Below are positions 1-8,609 of a DNA stretch of 64,000 bases, one piece after another. Both the position numbers and the translations under genes were made by a program. Positions within the stretch are counted from its first letter, which is position 1. Each line of letters begins with the position of its first letter. The notes under the pieces were generated by a model. It was not told the DNA's origin and made no database searches. It saw only the letters and a list, made by a program, of their open reading frames with translations. Origin of the DNA: Magnetospirillum sp902729445 (GTDB lineage: Bacteria; Pseudomonadota; Alphaproteobacteria; Rhodospirillales; Magnetospirillaceae); NCBI RefSeq assembly GCF_902729445.1, contig NZ_CACVCE010000045.1, forward strand, positions 1 through 64,000, in the 5' to 3' direction.

Positions 1-745
1 AAGCGGGGGACTTGATCCTGACCGTCTCGGGCCCGCGCCGCAGCCAGGCGGTCGCCACAGAATAGCGCAGCCAGAACAGATAAGCCGGCAACCACGCCAT
101 CACCCGGAAGCGTGACGGCTTGTCGGCGCGCTCAAACCAGCGGGCGGCTTCCTCGTCGACCTTCCAGCCCAGCCGCACCGCCTTGGCCATCAGTTCGATG
201 GCGAAGGTGAAGCCCAGGCGGGATTCCAGCTCGACCGTATCCAGCAGCCGGCGCGAGAACATCCGGAAGGCATTGGTGCCGTCATGGACCGGGATGCCGC
301 CGATATGATGCAGCGCCAGCGAGCCGGTGACGGTGATCAGCTTCTTCAGCCAATGGCAGCCCTCGAAACAGCCGCCCTTGACGAACCGGCTGGCGGCGAC
401 GACGTCGCAGCCGGAATTCATCTTGGCCACCATGCGGTCGATGATGCCGGCGTTGTAATCGTCGTCGGCCATGTAGACCAAGACCGCCGGCGCCGTCGAG
501 GCGGCCAGGCCGGCCCGCACGGCGGCATGGGGGCCGCGCTCGGGGTTCTTCACCAGCGCGATGTCCATCCCATCCTGGGGATAGGCGGCGATGGCCGGAA
601 GCGTGTTGTCCTCGGCGAAATCGTAGCAGATCAGCACCCGGAACGGCGTCTTGACCTCGCGCCGAAAGGCGTCGAGCACCGGGATGATGTTGCTTCCCTC
701 GTTATAGACCGGGATGACGATGTCGAGCAGGGGCGCAACGGCCAT
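1..745 (-). CDS. Glycosyltransferase family 2, DPM1-like (3' end outside window)
   Basis: Reading leftwards from an ATG at 745, the frame stays open for 248 residues to the window edge, so the C-terminus is missing. It opens LLDIVIPVYNEGSNIIPVLD, the usual GT2 N-terminus, and has an acidic MADDDYNAG nucleotide-sugar/metal site near residue 95. Around residues 135-150 it has the hydrophobic stretch seen in dolichyl-phosphate-mannose-synthase-like GT2 enzymes. It probably transfers a sugar from a nucleotide donor to a lipid or glycan acceptor at the cytoplasmic face of the inner membrane. It starts one base after the stop of the upstream epimerase gene, so it is the last visible gene of the long minus-strand run. 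Donor and acceptor cannot be read from the sequence. Confidence 0.85.
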   Translation of the reverse strand, partial: MAVAPLLDIVIPVYNEGSNIIPVLDAFRREVKTPFRVLICYDFAEDNTLPAIAAYPQDGMDIALVKNPERGPHAAVRAGLAASTAPAVLVYMADDDYNAGIIDRMVAKMNSGCDVVAASRFVKGGCFEGCHWLKKLITVTGSLALHHIGGIPVHDGTNAFRMFSRRLLDTVELESRLGFTFAIELMAKAVRLGWKVDEEAARWFERADKPSRFRVMAWLPAYLFWLRYSVATAWLRRGPETVRIKSPA

Positions 746-746
746 C

Positions 747-1529
747 TCAGGGGGCTCCGTCAAGATAGGCGGTCAGCATGGCCTCGGAGGTGGGAACCAT
801 TCCCAGGGCCGCGACCTTGTCGATATTGACGTCGTAGCGGGTGGTGATCAATTCGGGATGCATGGTGAAATCCTGGATGGTCCGGCCTTGCCGGGCCGCC
901 ACCATCTCCAGCAGGCGGCCGACCGTGATGGGGGCCGACGCCGAGATGTTGAAGAGGCCTTGTCCACCCGCCGCCAGGATGGCGTCCAGGCGCTCGCCCA
1001 GCACGTCCAGATGCAACAGATGCAAGCTGCTGTCCAGGGTCTGGCGGATCGGCTGGCCGTTCAGGGCGTCGAACACCGGATTCTTGCGCAGGCCCGGCCC
1101 GATCAGGGTCCCCAGCCGCAGGATCAGGAAGGATTCGGCGTGGTGGGCCACCAGTTGTTCGGCCAGGTATTTGTGGAAGCCATAGACGTCCAGCCCGGCC
1201 GGGTCGATGGTCGCCGTCTCGGCGCTGGTGGCCTGGCTTTCCCGCCCGCGGCCGTAGATATCCACCGTCGAGGCCAGGACATAAAGACGATGGCGGATCG
1301 AGGCGGTGCGCGCCATCACCGGGGCGACATTGGCGGCGAAGCTGGCGGCCGGATTCTGGTTGGCCCAGAAGCGCCGGCCGTCGCCGTTGCAATCGACCAC
1401 CATATCGGCCTCGGCCGGCAAGGAATCGTCGCGGCCGACACGGATCACCGTCCGCCCGGCTTGTTCCCAGCGGGCAGCGAGAAAGCCGCCCAGGAAACCG
1501 CCGGCTCCGATGACGACGATCGGCCCCAT
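747..1529 (-). CDS. NAD-dependent epimerase/dehydratase (extended SDR)
   Basis: A 260-residue SDR protein. The N-terminal Rossmann motif is VVIGAGGFLGG. The catalytic Ser/Thr lies in ASTVDIYGRG and the Tyr/Lys pair in YGFHKYLAEQ (YxxxK). It likely epimerises or reduces a nucleotide-linked or keto sugar. The frame is open further upstream, but that part is the reverse-frame shadow of the methyltransferase gene; the ATG at 1529, giving MGPIVVIGAGG, puts the nucleotide-binding motif at the N-terminus where the family has it. It begins 2 bases after the C-methyltransferase stop. A C-methyltransferase next to an SDR is typical of deoxysugar pathways, where methylation of a keto sugar is followed by reduction. 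Confidence 0.82.
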   Translation of the reverse strand: MGPIVVIGAGGFLGGFLAARWEQAGRTVIRVGRDDSLPAEADMVVDCNGDGRRFWANQNPAASFAANVAPVMARTASIRHRLYVLASTVDIYGRGRESQATSAETATIDPAGLDVYGFHKYLAEQLVAHHAESFLILRLGTLIGPGLRKNPVFDALNGQPIRQTLDSSLHLLHLDVLGERLDAILAAGGQGLFNISASAPITVGRLLEMVAARQGRTIQDFTMHPELITTRYDVNIDKVAALGMVPTSEAMLTAYLDGAP

Positions 1530-1531
1530 GC

Positions 1532-2776
1532 TCACGGGACGATCTTGACGTCGGGCAGCGGGACGATGAACTTGCCACCCTTCTTGATGAACTCGGAATT
1601 GGCCAGGAAGAAATCCAGGTAGTTCCAGGTCAACAGCAAGGCGGTGTCGATGCCGCTGGCCAGGAAGGAATCGTCGCCGACGATGGGGATGTGGCTGCCC
1701 GGCGTCACCTTGCCGACCTTCAGCGCATTGTTTTCCGCCACCACCTCGATATCGGCGGGACCCAGCTTCAAATAGTTCAGCAAGGTGTTGCCCTTGGCCG
1801 GGGCGCCATAGGCGCCGACCCGGCCGCCCTTGGCCTTGACCTCGGCGATCAGGGCCAGGATGCGGTCGCGGATCTGTTCCACCCGGGCGGCGAAATCGCG
1901 GTACCGGGCCGGGTCGGTGATGCCCCAGGCCTGCTCGTCGGCGCGCATGGCGGTGATGCTGTCTTCGGTGGCGCGCCCCGATTCGGCCCGGCACACGAAC
2001 AACCGCAGCGCCGGCCCCGAGGCGCCGACCTCGGTCCGCTCGAACCGGAAGGCGCGCAGGCCGACCTTGGCGAAAAGATGATCCAGCGGGGTCAGCGCCA
2101 GATAGCACAGATGCTCGTGGTAGATGGTGTCGAAATACAGCCGCTCGACCATATCGACCAGATAGGGGAACTCGATGATGAAGACGCCATCATCGGCCAG
2201 CAGGGTCCGCACCCCGGCGGCGAACGAGGTGATGTCGTCGACATGGGCGAAGACGTTGGTGGCGGTGATCAGGGCGGCGCGGCCGTGGCTGGCGGCCAGG
2301 CGTTCGGCCAAGCCGGATTCGAAGAATTGGTCGATGACCTCGAACCCGGCCTCGCGGGCGTACTTGCCGGCCGACGAGGGCTCGATACCCAACAGGCGGC
2401 AGCGCCCGTCCGGATAGCGGCGCAGCATGATGCCGTCATTGCAGCCGATATCGACGGCCAGCGCGCCGGCCGGCGGCTCGAACCGGGCCAGGGCGCCGTC
2501 GATCAGTCCCTGATAATGCTGACACAGCGCCCGTGACGTCGACGAGAGGTAGAGGTAATCGTCGAAGATGTCCTCGGAATAGACGATGTGGACCAACTGC
2601 GACAGGCCGCAATCGGTGCACAGATGCATTTCCAGCGGAAAGGCCTGCTCGGCGGCGATGTCGGCCGGGGCCAGGAAGGAATTGGACGGCGGCTGCGCCC
2701 CCAGATCCAGGGTGCGGACCAGATGCGATCCGCCGCAGATGCGGCAGGTGGTCCGGACACGCATGCGCATGGTCAT
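1532..2776 (-). CDS. NDP-keto-sugar C-methyltransferase-like SAM methyltransferase
   Basis: A 414-residue protein with the three-part build of TylC3/NovU-type sugar C-methyltransferases. A zinc-binding N-terminal domain carries CRICG near residue 11 and CTDCGL near 54. A central SAM domain has the motif I AVDIGCNDGIML. The C-terminal domain is Rossmann-like and carries GAYGAPAKGNTLLNYL. The frame could start at a TTG at 2785 overlapping the upstream stop, but AAGG lies 10 bases before the ATG at 2776, so that ATG is preferred. It is flanked by two SDR genes in the same direction, which suggests a branched-chain deoxysugar. The exact substrate is unknown. Confidence 0.85.
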   Translation of the reverse strand: MTMRMRVRTTCRICGGSHLVRTLDLGAQPPSNSFLAPADIAAEQAFPLEMHLCTDCGLSQLVHIVYSEDIFDDYLYLSSTSRALCQHYQGLIDGALARFEPPAGALAVDIGCNDGIMLRRYPDGRCRLLGIEPSSAGKYAREAGFEVIDQFFESGLAERLAASHGRAALITATNVFAHVDDITSFAAGVRTLLADDGVFIIEFPYLVDMVERLYFDTIYHEHLCYLALTPLDHLFAKVGLRAFRFERTEVGASGPALRLFVCRAESGRATEDSITAMRADEQAWGITDPARYRDFAARVEQIRDRILALIAEVKAKGGRVGAYGAPAKGNTLLNYLKLGPADIEVVAENNALKVGKVTPGSHIPIVGDDSFLASGIDTALLLTWNYLDFFLANSEFIKKGGKFIVPLPDVKIVP

Positions 2777-2781
2777 GGCGA

Positions 2782-3771
2782 TCAATCCTTATTGGCCGGC
2801 ATCAGGCCGGCATTGTCCACATACCACTGGGCCAGCAGGGGCACGCCCTGGGCCAGCGAAACCTTCGGGGCATAGCCCAGCGCCGCCAGCTTGCCGATGT
2901 CGGGGCAGCGGCGCATGGTGCCGCCCGGCTGCAGGGTGCCGGGGACCAGCTCGACCTCGCGGCCGAAGAAGGCGCCGACCTGACGGGCGACATCGGCCAC
3001 CGACACCTCGTCCATGGTGCCGATGTGATAGATGCTCATATGTTCGGCCTTGTCCATCATCAGGGCCAGCCCATCGACGAAATCGTCGATATAGACGAAC
3101 GACCGGGTTTCCTGGCCGCTGCCCTGGATGGGGAAGCTCACCGGCCGGCCGGCCGGGGTGGCGGCGTGGACATCCTTCATGCGCAACACGAATTGCGGCA
3201 GCACGTGTTCCCAGCCCATGTCGGGGCCATAGACGTTGTGCGGGCGGAAGATGGTCATGCGCTGGAAATGCTTGCGGCCGTAATTGAGCGCCATCAATTC
3301 GCAGATGATCTTGCCGCCGCCATAGGAATAGCGCGGATTCAAGGGATCGGGCACCACCAGCGGCACGGTCTCGGGGGTGGGGACCACCGGGGGCGTCTGA
3401 TAGACCTCGGAGCTGGACGCCAGCACGAAATCGCCGACCCCGTGGGCGATGCAGGCATCGATGACGTTGGTCATGCCCTTGACGCCGACATCCAGCACCA
3501 GATCGGGCTTGGTGTAGAAGAACTCGGTGCCGTTGACATAGGCCAGGTGGGCGACGCAATCCATGCCCTTGACCGCATCGGACACCTTGGCCGGGTCGCG
3601 GATGTCGGCCTCGATCATCTCGAACTGGCCATGGACGTCCTTCAGACGACGGTCGGCGCCCCGGCTGTTGTTGTCGAGCACGCGGACGGTGTGGCCATCG
3701 GCCAGCAGACGCTTGACGATGCCCGCACCGATGAAGCCGGTGCCGCCGGTAACCAGGATTTTCTTGGCCAC
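2782..3771 (-). CDS. NAD-dependent sugar epimerase/dehydratase (GalE-like SDR)
   Basis: A 329-residue extended SDR. It has TGGTGFIG at the N-terminus, an ASSSEVY serine motif and YSYGGGK (YxxxK). The FRPHNVYGPDMG segment is typical of UDP-glucose 4-epimerase and dTDP-glucose dehydratase relatives. The start is a GTG at 3771, preceded by AAGGGGAG six bases upstream, a good ribosome binding site. The stop is six bases inside the alternative TTG start of the C-methyltransferase, so the two are closely linked. It probably supplies the nucleotide-sugar intermediate methylated or reduced by its neighbours. Confidence 0.85.
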   Translation of the reverse strand: MAKKILVTGGTGFIGAGIVKRLLADGHTVRVLDNNSRGADRRLKDVHGQFEMIEADIRDPAKVSDAVKGMDCVAHLAYVNGTEFFYTKPDLVLDVGVKGMTNVIDACIAHGVGDFVLASSSEVYQTPPVVPTPETVPLVVPDPLNPRYSYGGGKIICELMALNYGRKHFQRMTIFRPHNVYGPDMGWEHVLPQFVLRMKDVHAATPAGRPVSFPIQGSGQETRSFVYIDDFVDGLALMMDKAEHMSIYHIGTMDEVSVADVARQVGAFFGREVELVPGTLQPGGTMRRCPDIGKLAALGYAPKVSLAQGVPLLAQWYVDNAGLMPANKD

Positions 3772-3783
3772 GAGGCGCTCCCC

Positions 3784-5262
3784 TTAATTCTGTCTGGAGT
3801 AAAGATCGAGACCGCCGCAGCTAGAGGTCTTTTGGTAGCGGTCGAAATGTTGGCCATCCCATACCGGCTCGGCGCCGACACCGATGGCGATGGTCGCGAA
3901 GGCGCCGTCGCGGATCAGCCCGCCGACGCCGTCGCGTTCGAACGTCATGCCCAGCTGGCGGTCTTCCCAATAGATGGTCGCCAGCACGAAGTACGGCCCT
4001 TCCAGGGCGAACCACGGCAGGCTGAGATGAACGTCGTTGATATAGAGCGGCCGGGCGACATCCTTGATGCAGGCCGCCTGCTCGACATTGCGCCGATGCG
4101 AATCGGCCACCGAGGTCACTCCGGTTACTCCGGCCACCACCAGCAGACAGGCCACGGCGTAAAGCGCGAAGCCGGCGCCCACCAGACGACGGGTCCACGG
4201 CATCGGCTCGACGCGGGCCAGGGTGGCGATGCCTGCGAAGATCATGAAGACGACCATGACGAAATAATAGTTCTCGGCCGCCGCCGTCTTGGCGCTGGCG
4301 GGAATCGACAGCACGGCGGAAACCCCCAGCCCGATCAGCGCCAGCAGCAGGCGGTCGTCGCGCCAGGCTGCGCGCAAACCGCCCGGCAGCCGCGACAGAG
4401 CGACCGGGATCAGCGCCACCATGGCCAGATAGGGGGTGGTCTTGACCAGCAGATTGCCGAGGTTGCGCCCCAGTTGCCACCAGGCGAAGAACATCGTCTG
4501 CTTCTTCAGGAAGGCCATGTCGCGATAAGCCTGGCCGCCGATCCAGCCGCTGAAGCCCACCACCGCCACCGGGATGGCCAGCGACAGCGCCGCCAGCCGC
4601 CATTGCCGGCGGACCAGCAGGAACAGGAACAAGGTGGCGCCGACGAAGATGTTGGACTGCTTGAAGCTCCAGGCGGCGGCGGCGAGCAGGGCGGCCGCCA
4701 CGGTGGCTGCCGTCGGCCGCGTCGGGTACCAGCGCAGGAACACCAAAAGCGCGGCCACCGCCGACACCACCGCGCCCAGTTCGCAGGTCACCGCGATGGC
4801 CCAATAGCCGATCAGCGGCCCGAAGAAGAAACATAGCGACAACGGCCAGGCCAAATCGCGCCAAAAACCGCTGTCGCCGGCGACCAGCCGCAGCAGCCGC
4901 GCCAGCAGCGCCGAGCCGGCGGCGCACAACGACAAGGTCGCCACCTTGGTCAAGGTCGGCAGCCACCAATCGTTCAGGCCCAGAAGCTTCTGGCCCAGTC
5001 CGGCGAAGGCGCCGTAGAAGGCGTAGAACAGCCAGTTATAGTAGCTGGCGGCGAAGGGAATCCGGTAAGGGTCCTGATAGACCGCCTCGCCGTTGATGAA
5101 CTTCCAGATGGCGAACAGCGCCTCGAACTCGGCGCCGCTGGTGATGGCCTGCATCGGCTGGCGCAGCGACAGGGCGTCGGTCACCCGCACGGCCATCAGC
5201 AACAGGGCACACGCCGCCGCCGCCCAGCCCATCCATACCACCGTCGCGCCACGCGAACGCAT
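3784..5262 (-). CDS. Polytopic membrane protein, GT39/GT-C-like
   Basis: A hydrophobic protein of 492 residues with roughly ten or more predicted membrane segments. The first periplasmic loop has an acidic SGAEFEALF motif, which resembles the early acidic pair of GT-C enzymes that use lipid-linked sugars. The C-terminal 90 residues are soluble and end in LDLYSRQN. A GTG precedes the ATG directly; the ATG at 5262 is chosen because GCAGG sits seven bases before it. The likely role is a polyprenyl-phosphate-sugar-dependent transferase in the inner membrane, but no family-defining catalytic motif was recognised, so the function stays putative. Confidence 0.6.
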   Translation of the reverse strand: MRSRGATVVWMGWAAAACALLLMAVRVTDALSLRQPMQAITSGAEFEALFAIWKFINGEAVYQDPYRIPFAASYYNWLFYAFYGAFAGLGQKLLGLNDWWLPTLTKVATLSLCAAGSALLARLLRLVAGDSGFWRDLAWPLSLCFFFGPLIGYWAIAVTCELGAVVSAVAALLVFLRWYPTRPTAATVAAALLAAAAWSFKQSNIFVGATLFLFLLVRRQWRLAALSLAIPVAVVGFSGWIGGQAYRDMAFLKKQTMFFAWWQLGRNLGNLLVKTTPYLAMVALIPVALSRLPGGLRAAWRDDRLLLALIGLGVSAVLSIPASAKTAAAENYYFVMVVFMIFAGIATLARVEPMPWTRRLVGAGFALYAVACLLVVAGVTGVTSVADSHRRNVEQAACIKDVARPLYINDVHLSLPWFALEGPYFVLATIYWEDRQLGMTFERDGVGGLIRDGAFATIAIGVGAEPVWDGQHFDRYQKTSSCGGLDLYSRQN

Positions 5263-5299
5263 CACTCAGCCTGCTCTTAATCTTTTTGTCGGCAGGACC

Positions 5300-6565
5300 C
5301 TACTCAGCGGCCCGGTCAATTGCAACCGTGTTCGCCACCTCCGCAGGCCGGCTCGCCAAGGCCAACAGGGCCGCCGCCAGCCACATCGACGCCTGCCACC
5401 AACTTTGCCAGAAGCCATAGGATACGGTGGCGACGACGAAGGTCCCGACGAACGCCGCCAGGCCGGCGGCCCGCTCGACCCGACGCGCCGGATCGATCCG
5501 GGACAACACCCGCAGCACCGCCAGCAAAAAGGCCGCCAGCAATGCCGCGCCGGGTAGTCCCAGTTCCAGCCATACCTGCAGCACCGCGTTGTGCGGATGA
5601 AGCGGCAGCAGGGGTTCCCGCAGTCCGACGTTGGTGCGCGTGCCGTCGGGATCGTAGCGCCAAACCTGGATTTCCTCGTCCGCGCCCGGAATGCTCCGCG
5701 ACGCCTCCATCCCCCATCCCCAGATCGGCTTTTCGGCGATGTGCTGCCCGGTGAATCCCCAGATGGTCATGCGGTGGTGCGACGACATCGGCAGCCACCG
5801 CCAGTTCTGGAAGGTGTGGTGCGGGTCCGGCATGCGTTGGGCCGCCATCGGAATTGCCACGATCAGCAAAATCGTCGCCACGGCAACCGCACGCAACAGC
5901 CCAGGCGGCCGCAGCAGGGACACCACGGCCGCCAGGATGGCCAGGGCAACCGCCAGTCGGGTCGACAGGCTGTCGCCCAGGAACAACCCGACCAGCACCA
6001 GCGCCAAAGCCCCCAGCCCCCACCGGAACCGGTGGGACAGTCCCAGGACGATGGCGGCCGGCGCGACCATGGCGACGATCACCGCACCGCGCCCCAGCGA
6101 GCTTCTGAGCAACGAGATCGAGCCGTGCGCCAACAATTGCCGAACATAGGTGACGCCGTTTCCGGTCAGATATTCGACGATCAGGACACACCCGGCCAGC
6201 AGCACCGCCACCAACAGGGCCAGACCGATCCGCCGACGCCAGTGACCCTCGACTTCCAGGGCGGCGGCGACGGTTACCTGGCCGGCCAAGGTGGAAAGAG
6301 CCAGCTTGGCCGCCCCTCCCAGCGCCTCGCGCGGGTCGATGGCCCACGAAGCACTGATCGCGCCCCAGACCACCAGCAGCGCCGGCAGGATCACTATCGC
6401 CCGTGGCAACCGCCGCATTGCCCCGGTCCGCACCACCAGCGGCGCCGTCGCCAGGGCGAGCAAGCCCCCCAGCGGGGCGATGCCCAGCGGAGCGACCACC
6501 CCCAGGACGGGCATCAGAAAGGCTGCGGTGACGAAGCCATAGCCGGCCAGACGCTGCGCCATCAT
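5300..6565 (-). CDS. O-antigen ligase/polymerase family membrane protein (WaaL/Wzy-like)
   Basis: A 421-residue, multi-span protein. Near residue 330 it has HPHNAVLQVWLELGLPG, the conserved Wzy_C/WaaL motif with the His used in ligation or polymerisation. Before it is a large periplasmic loop (about residues 245-330) with many Trp and His residues. Proteins of this family join undecaprenyl-linked glycans to lipid A core, or polymerise repeat units, on the periplasmic side. The reading frame is open upstream, but the ATG at 6565 overlaps the stop of the SGNH gene as ATGA and gives a hydrophobic N-terminus. Ligase and polymerase cannot be told apart here. Confidence 0.8.
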   Translation of the reverse strand: MMAQRLAGYGFVTAAFLMPVLGVVAPLGIAPLGGLLALATAPLVVRTGAMRRLPRAIVILPALLVVWGAISASWAIDPREALGGAAKLALSTLAGQVTVAAALEVEGHWRRRIGLALLVAVLLAGCVLIVEYLTGNGVTYVRQLLAHGSISLLRSSLGRGAVIVAMVAPAAIVLGLSHRFRWGLGALALVLVGLFLGDSLSTRLAVALAILAAVVSLLRPPGLLRAVAVATILLIVAIPMAAQRMPDPHHTFQNWRWLPMSSHHRMTIWGFTGQHIAEKPIWGWGMEASRSIPGADEEIQVWRYDPDGTRTNVGLREPLLPLHPHNAVLQVWLELGLPGAALLAAFLLAVLRVLSRIDPARRVERAAGLAAFVGTFVVATVSYGFWQSWWQASMWLAAALLALASRPAEVANTVAIDRAAE

Positions 6566-7692
6566 GGCCGGCGCCCCGGAACCGGCGCGATCCCGGCCGC
6601 CAGCAAGGATTCGCACATCGCGGCGCCAACCCTGCGCGATCCCTGGGGCGTCGTGTGGACCACGTCCCACAGGTCGCCATCGGAAAATTCCAGCTTGGCC
6701 CCGACATCCAGGCAGCGCAGACCGAGTTGGCCGCAGGTCTGCAAGGTGACGGCGTTGAACGCGGCCAACTCGAAATAATCGTCGAGATTGCCGCTGATCT
6801 TCTCGCCGACACGGCGATAGGACCCGCCGGCCTGAGTGGCGAAAACCGGTTCGGCGCCGAAGGCCTGAATGGTCTCGGCCAGAACCCGCAAGCGCTGTGC
6901 ATAGGCATCCAGCTCGGGTTTGCGTTGCATAGCCACCGCCTGCCGGCGCCGGTCATGGTCGGCGGTGCCCACCGTCACCTGCTGGGCCGACGCCTCGCGC
7001 CACAGGCGATCGACCCGCCGCGACTGTGGCTCGGCCCCGCCGGTCGCCGACAGCGCGTGATAGCCGGCCTTCCAGGCGGCGAGATTGCCGCGCACCGTGG
7101 TCACCAACCCATACAAAGCGCTTTTCATCAGCAGGCGCTCGACCCATGGCGGGCGGCCGGATTCGGTGTAGCGGCGGACGTCGTCCTCGATCACCCGGCC
7201 ATCCAGGACCTTTTCGTTGATGCCCAGGTAGACCAGCACCACGGCCGGCCGCAAAGCCGGGACATGACGGAACCAGATGTCGAAATCCAGAATGTGCCCC
7301 CGCGACGATTGCCCGGCCACCCCGGCGTTGGCGATGGGTGTCGGCGCGCCGCGTTCGGTCAGGCAGGCCGACAACACATCGGTCCAGGTCTCACCTTCCG
7401 ATACGAAACGCTCGTCCGTCGTGCTGCCGCCCACCGCCAGGATCGCCACATCGGCGGGCGTCCCGTATTTGCCGCGAAATCCGAACGAGTCGCGGCGATA
7501 GGACACGGTGTCCGCACGGCCATACTTGTCGGACGCGGACAATTGCCAGGTCACATCGCGGTAGATCGACAGACGACGCAGGTCGGAATTCGCGGTATCG
7601 CCCAGCCAGCCGCCGAAAACCAGCTCGGCCAGGATCAAAAGACCGGCCAGAAGCCCCAGATTCCATCCGACCAAACCTAGAACCGCACGCAT
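6562..7692 (-). CDS. SGNH/GDSL-like hydrolase with N-terminal membrane anchor
   Basis: A 376-residue protein with one N-terminal membrane segment (about residues 5-27). The rest looks periplasmic and carries SGNH blocks: GGSTTDERF (nucleophile Ser), GVAGQSSRG, VYLGINE (Asn of block III), and DVVHTTPQG with the Asp and His of the triad. Such proteins deacylate or acylate surface glycans. The ATG at 7692 gives MRAVLGLVGWNL; the longer open frame upstream is a shadow of the GT2 gene. Its stop overlaps the start of the ligase gene (ATGA), so the two are translationally coupled. An O-acetyl esterase or transferase acting on the exported glycan is a reasonable guess. Confidence 0.75.
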   Translation of the reverse strand: MRAVLGLVGWNLGLLAGLLILAELVFGGWLGDTANSDLRRLSIYRDVTWQLSASDKYGRADTVSYRRDSFGFRGKYGTPADVAILAVGGSTTDERFVSEGETWTDVLSACLTERGAPTPIANAGVAGQSSRGHILDFDIWFRHVPALRPAVVLVYLGINEKVLDGRVIEDDVRRYTESGRPPWVERLLMKSALYGLVTTVRGNLAAWKAGYHALSATGGAEPQSRRVDRLWREASAQQVTVGTADHDRRRQAVAMQRKPELDAYAQRLRVLAETIQAFGAEPVFATQAGGSYRRVGEKISGNLDDYFELAAFNAVTLQTCGQLGLRCLDVGAKLEFSDGDLWDVVHTTPQGSRRVGAAMCESLLAAGIAPVPGRRP

Positions 7693-7724
7693 GCCAGAAA
7701 TCCGCTCAGCCTCATCGGACTGTC

Positions 7725-8609
7725 TTAATGGTCCGCCCGCATCGTGGCAAGCCACCACACCACCGAGGCCAAGGCCGGGCCGATCCGGACCAATTCGCCC
7801 AGGGCCTTCCCCCACCGCCCTTGCCGGCGAAAGGCGGCGGCCGCCTCGACATGAAGGATCACCGCGCGGGTCAATGCCGCCCGCCAGCCGCCCGGCCGCG
7901 CCCGCATCGCCGGCAGGTGCCGCCGCAACACGGCATAGGAACAGTGCCGCCGCCGGGCGACATCGGCGGTGATGCCGCTGGGATTGATGTGGTAGCGCAT
8001 CAAGGCGCCCGGAAACACCCGAAAGCGCCCGGTCCGGGCCAGCCGCAGCCACAGATCGTGGTCCTGCGCCGCCCGCAACGACGGCTCGAAGCCGCCGGCA
8101 TCCAGGACCGCCTGACGGCGAGCGACCACCGTCGAGGTGCCGACGAATCCCCGGACCGACAAGGCCAGGAACGGGTCGCCGGCCTGGGCGAAATGGCGCG
8201 CGCAATCGCGCACCGTTTCGCGGCCGTCGCCTTCGCGCACCAGGACGTCATGGGAGACATAGACGATCTCGGGGTCAGCGAGAAAATCCAGGCTGACGCG
8301 AATCTTGTCCGGCAGCCATTCGTCGTCGGCGTCCAGGAAGGCGACGAAGGTCGCGCTGGCGGCGGCCAAAGCCCGATTCCGCGCCGCCCCCGCCCCCTGG
8401 TTGACCTGACGAATCACCACCAGTTCGGTCGCGCCCAGGCGCGGACGGCACGATTCGGCCAGGTCGGCGGTGCCGTCGATGGAACCGTCATCGACCACCA
8501 CCACCTGTCGCGGCGGCAGGGTCTGGGCGGCGACGCTGGCCAAGGCGCGCGCGATGGTCTGGGCATTGTTGTAGGCCGGCATGATGACCGAAACGTCGGC
8601 AAGGCTCAT
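7725..8609 (-). CDS. Glycosyltransferase family 2
   Basis: A 294-residue inverting GT-A enzyme. It opens VSVIMPAYNNAQTIARALAS, has VVDDGSIDGT near residue 40, and the metal-binding FLDADDEW near residue 90. RAAQDHDLWLRLA near residue 180 matches the acceptor/base region of EpsE- and WcaA-like enzymes. The ATG at 8609 overlaps the stop of the asparagine synthetase gene (ATGA). It would add one residue of the glycan on the cytoplasmic side. The sugar is not predictable. Confidence 0.88.
   Translation of the reverse strand: MSLADVSVIMPAYNNAQTIARALASVAAQTLPPRQVVVVDDGSIDGTADLAESCRPRLGATELVVIRQVNQGAGAARNRALAAASATFVAFLDADDEWLPDKIRVSLDFLADPEIVYVSHDVLVREGDGRETVRDCARHFAQAGDPFLALSVRGFVGTSTVVARRQAVLDAGGFEPSLRAAQDHDLWLRLARTGRFRVFPGALMRYHINPSGITADVARRRHCSYAVLRRHLPAMRARPGGWRAALTRAVILHVEAAAAFRRQGRWGKALGELVRIGPALASVVWWLATMRADH

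Noticed and set aside
747..2108. A 453-residue frame reading through the epimerase gene and half of the C-methyltransferase gene
   Set aside because: The upstream part is the shadow frame of the methyltransferase. The real gene starts at the ATG at 1529, where the Rossmann motif begins.
2533..4836. A 767-residue plus-strand frame
   Set aside because: It is antisense to an SDR and a membrane-protein gene and has shadow-type composition.
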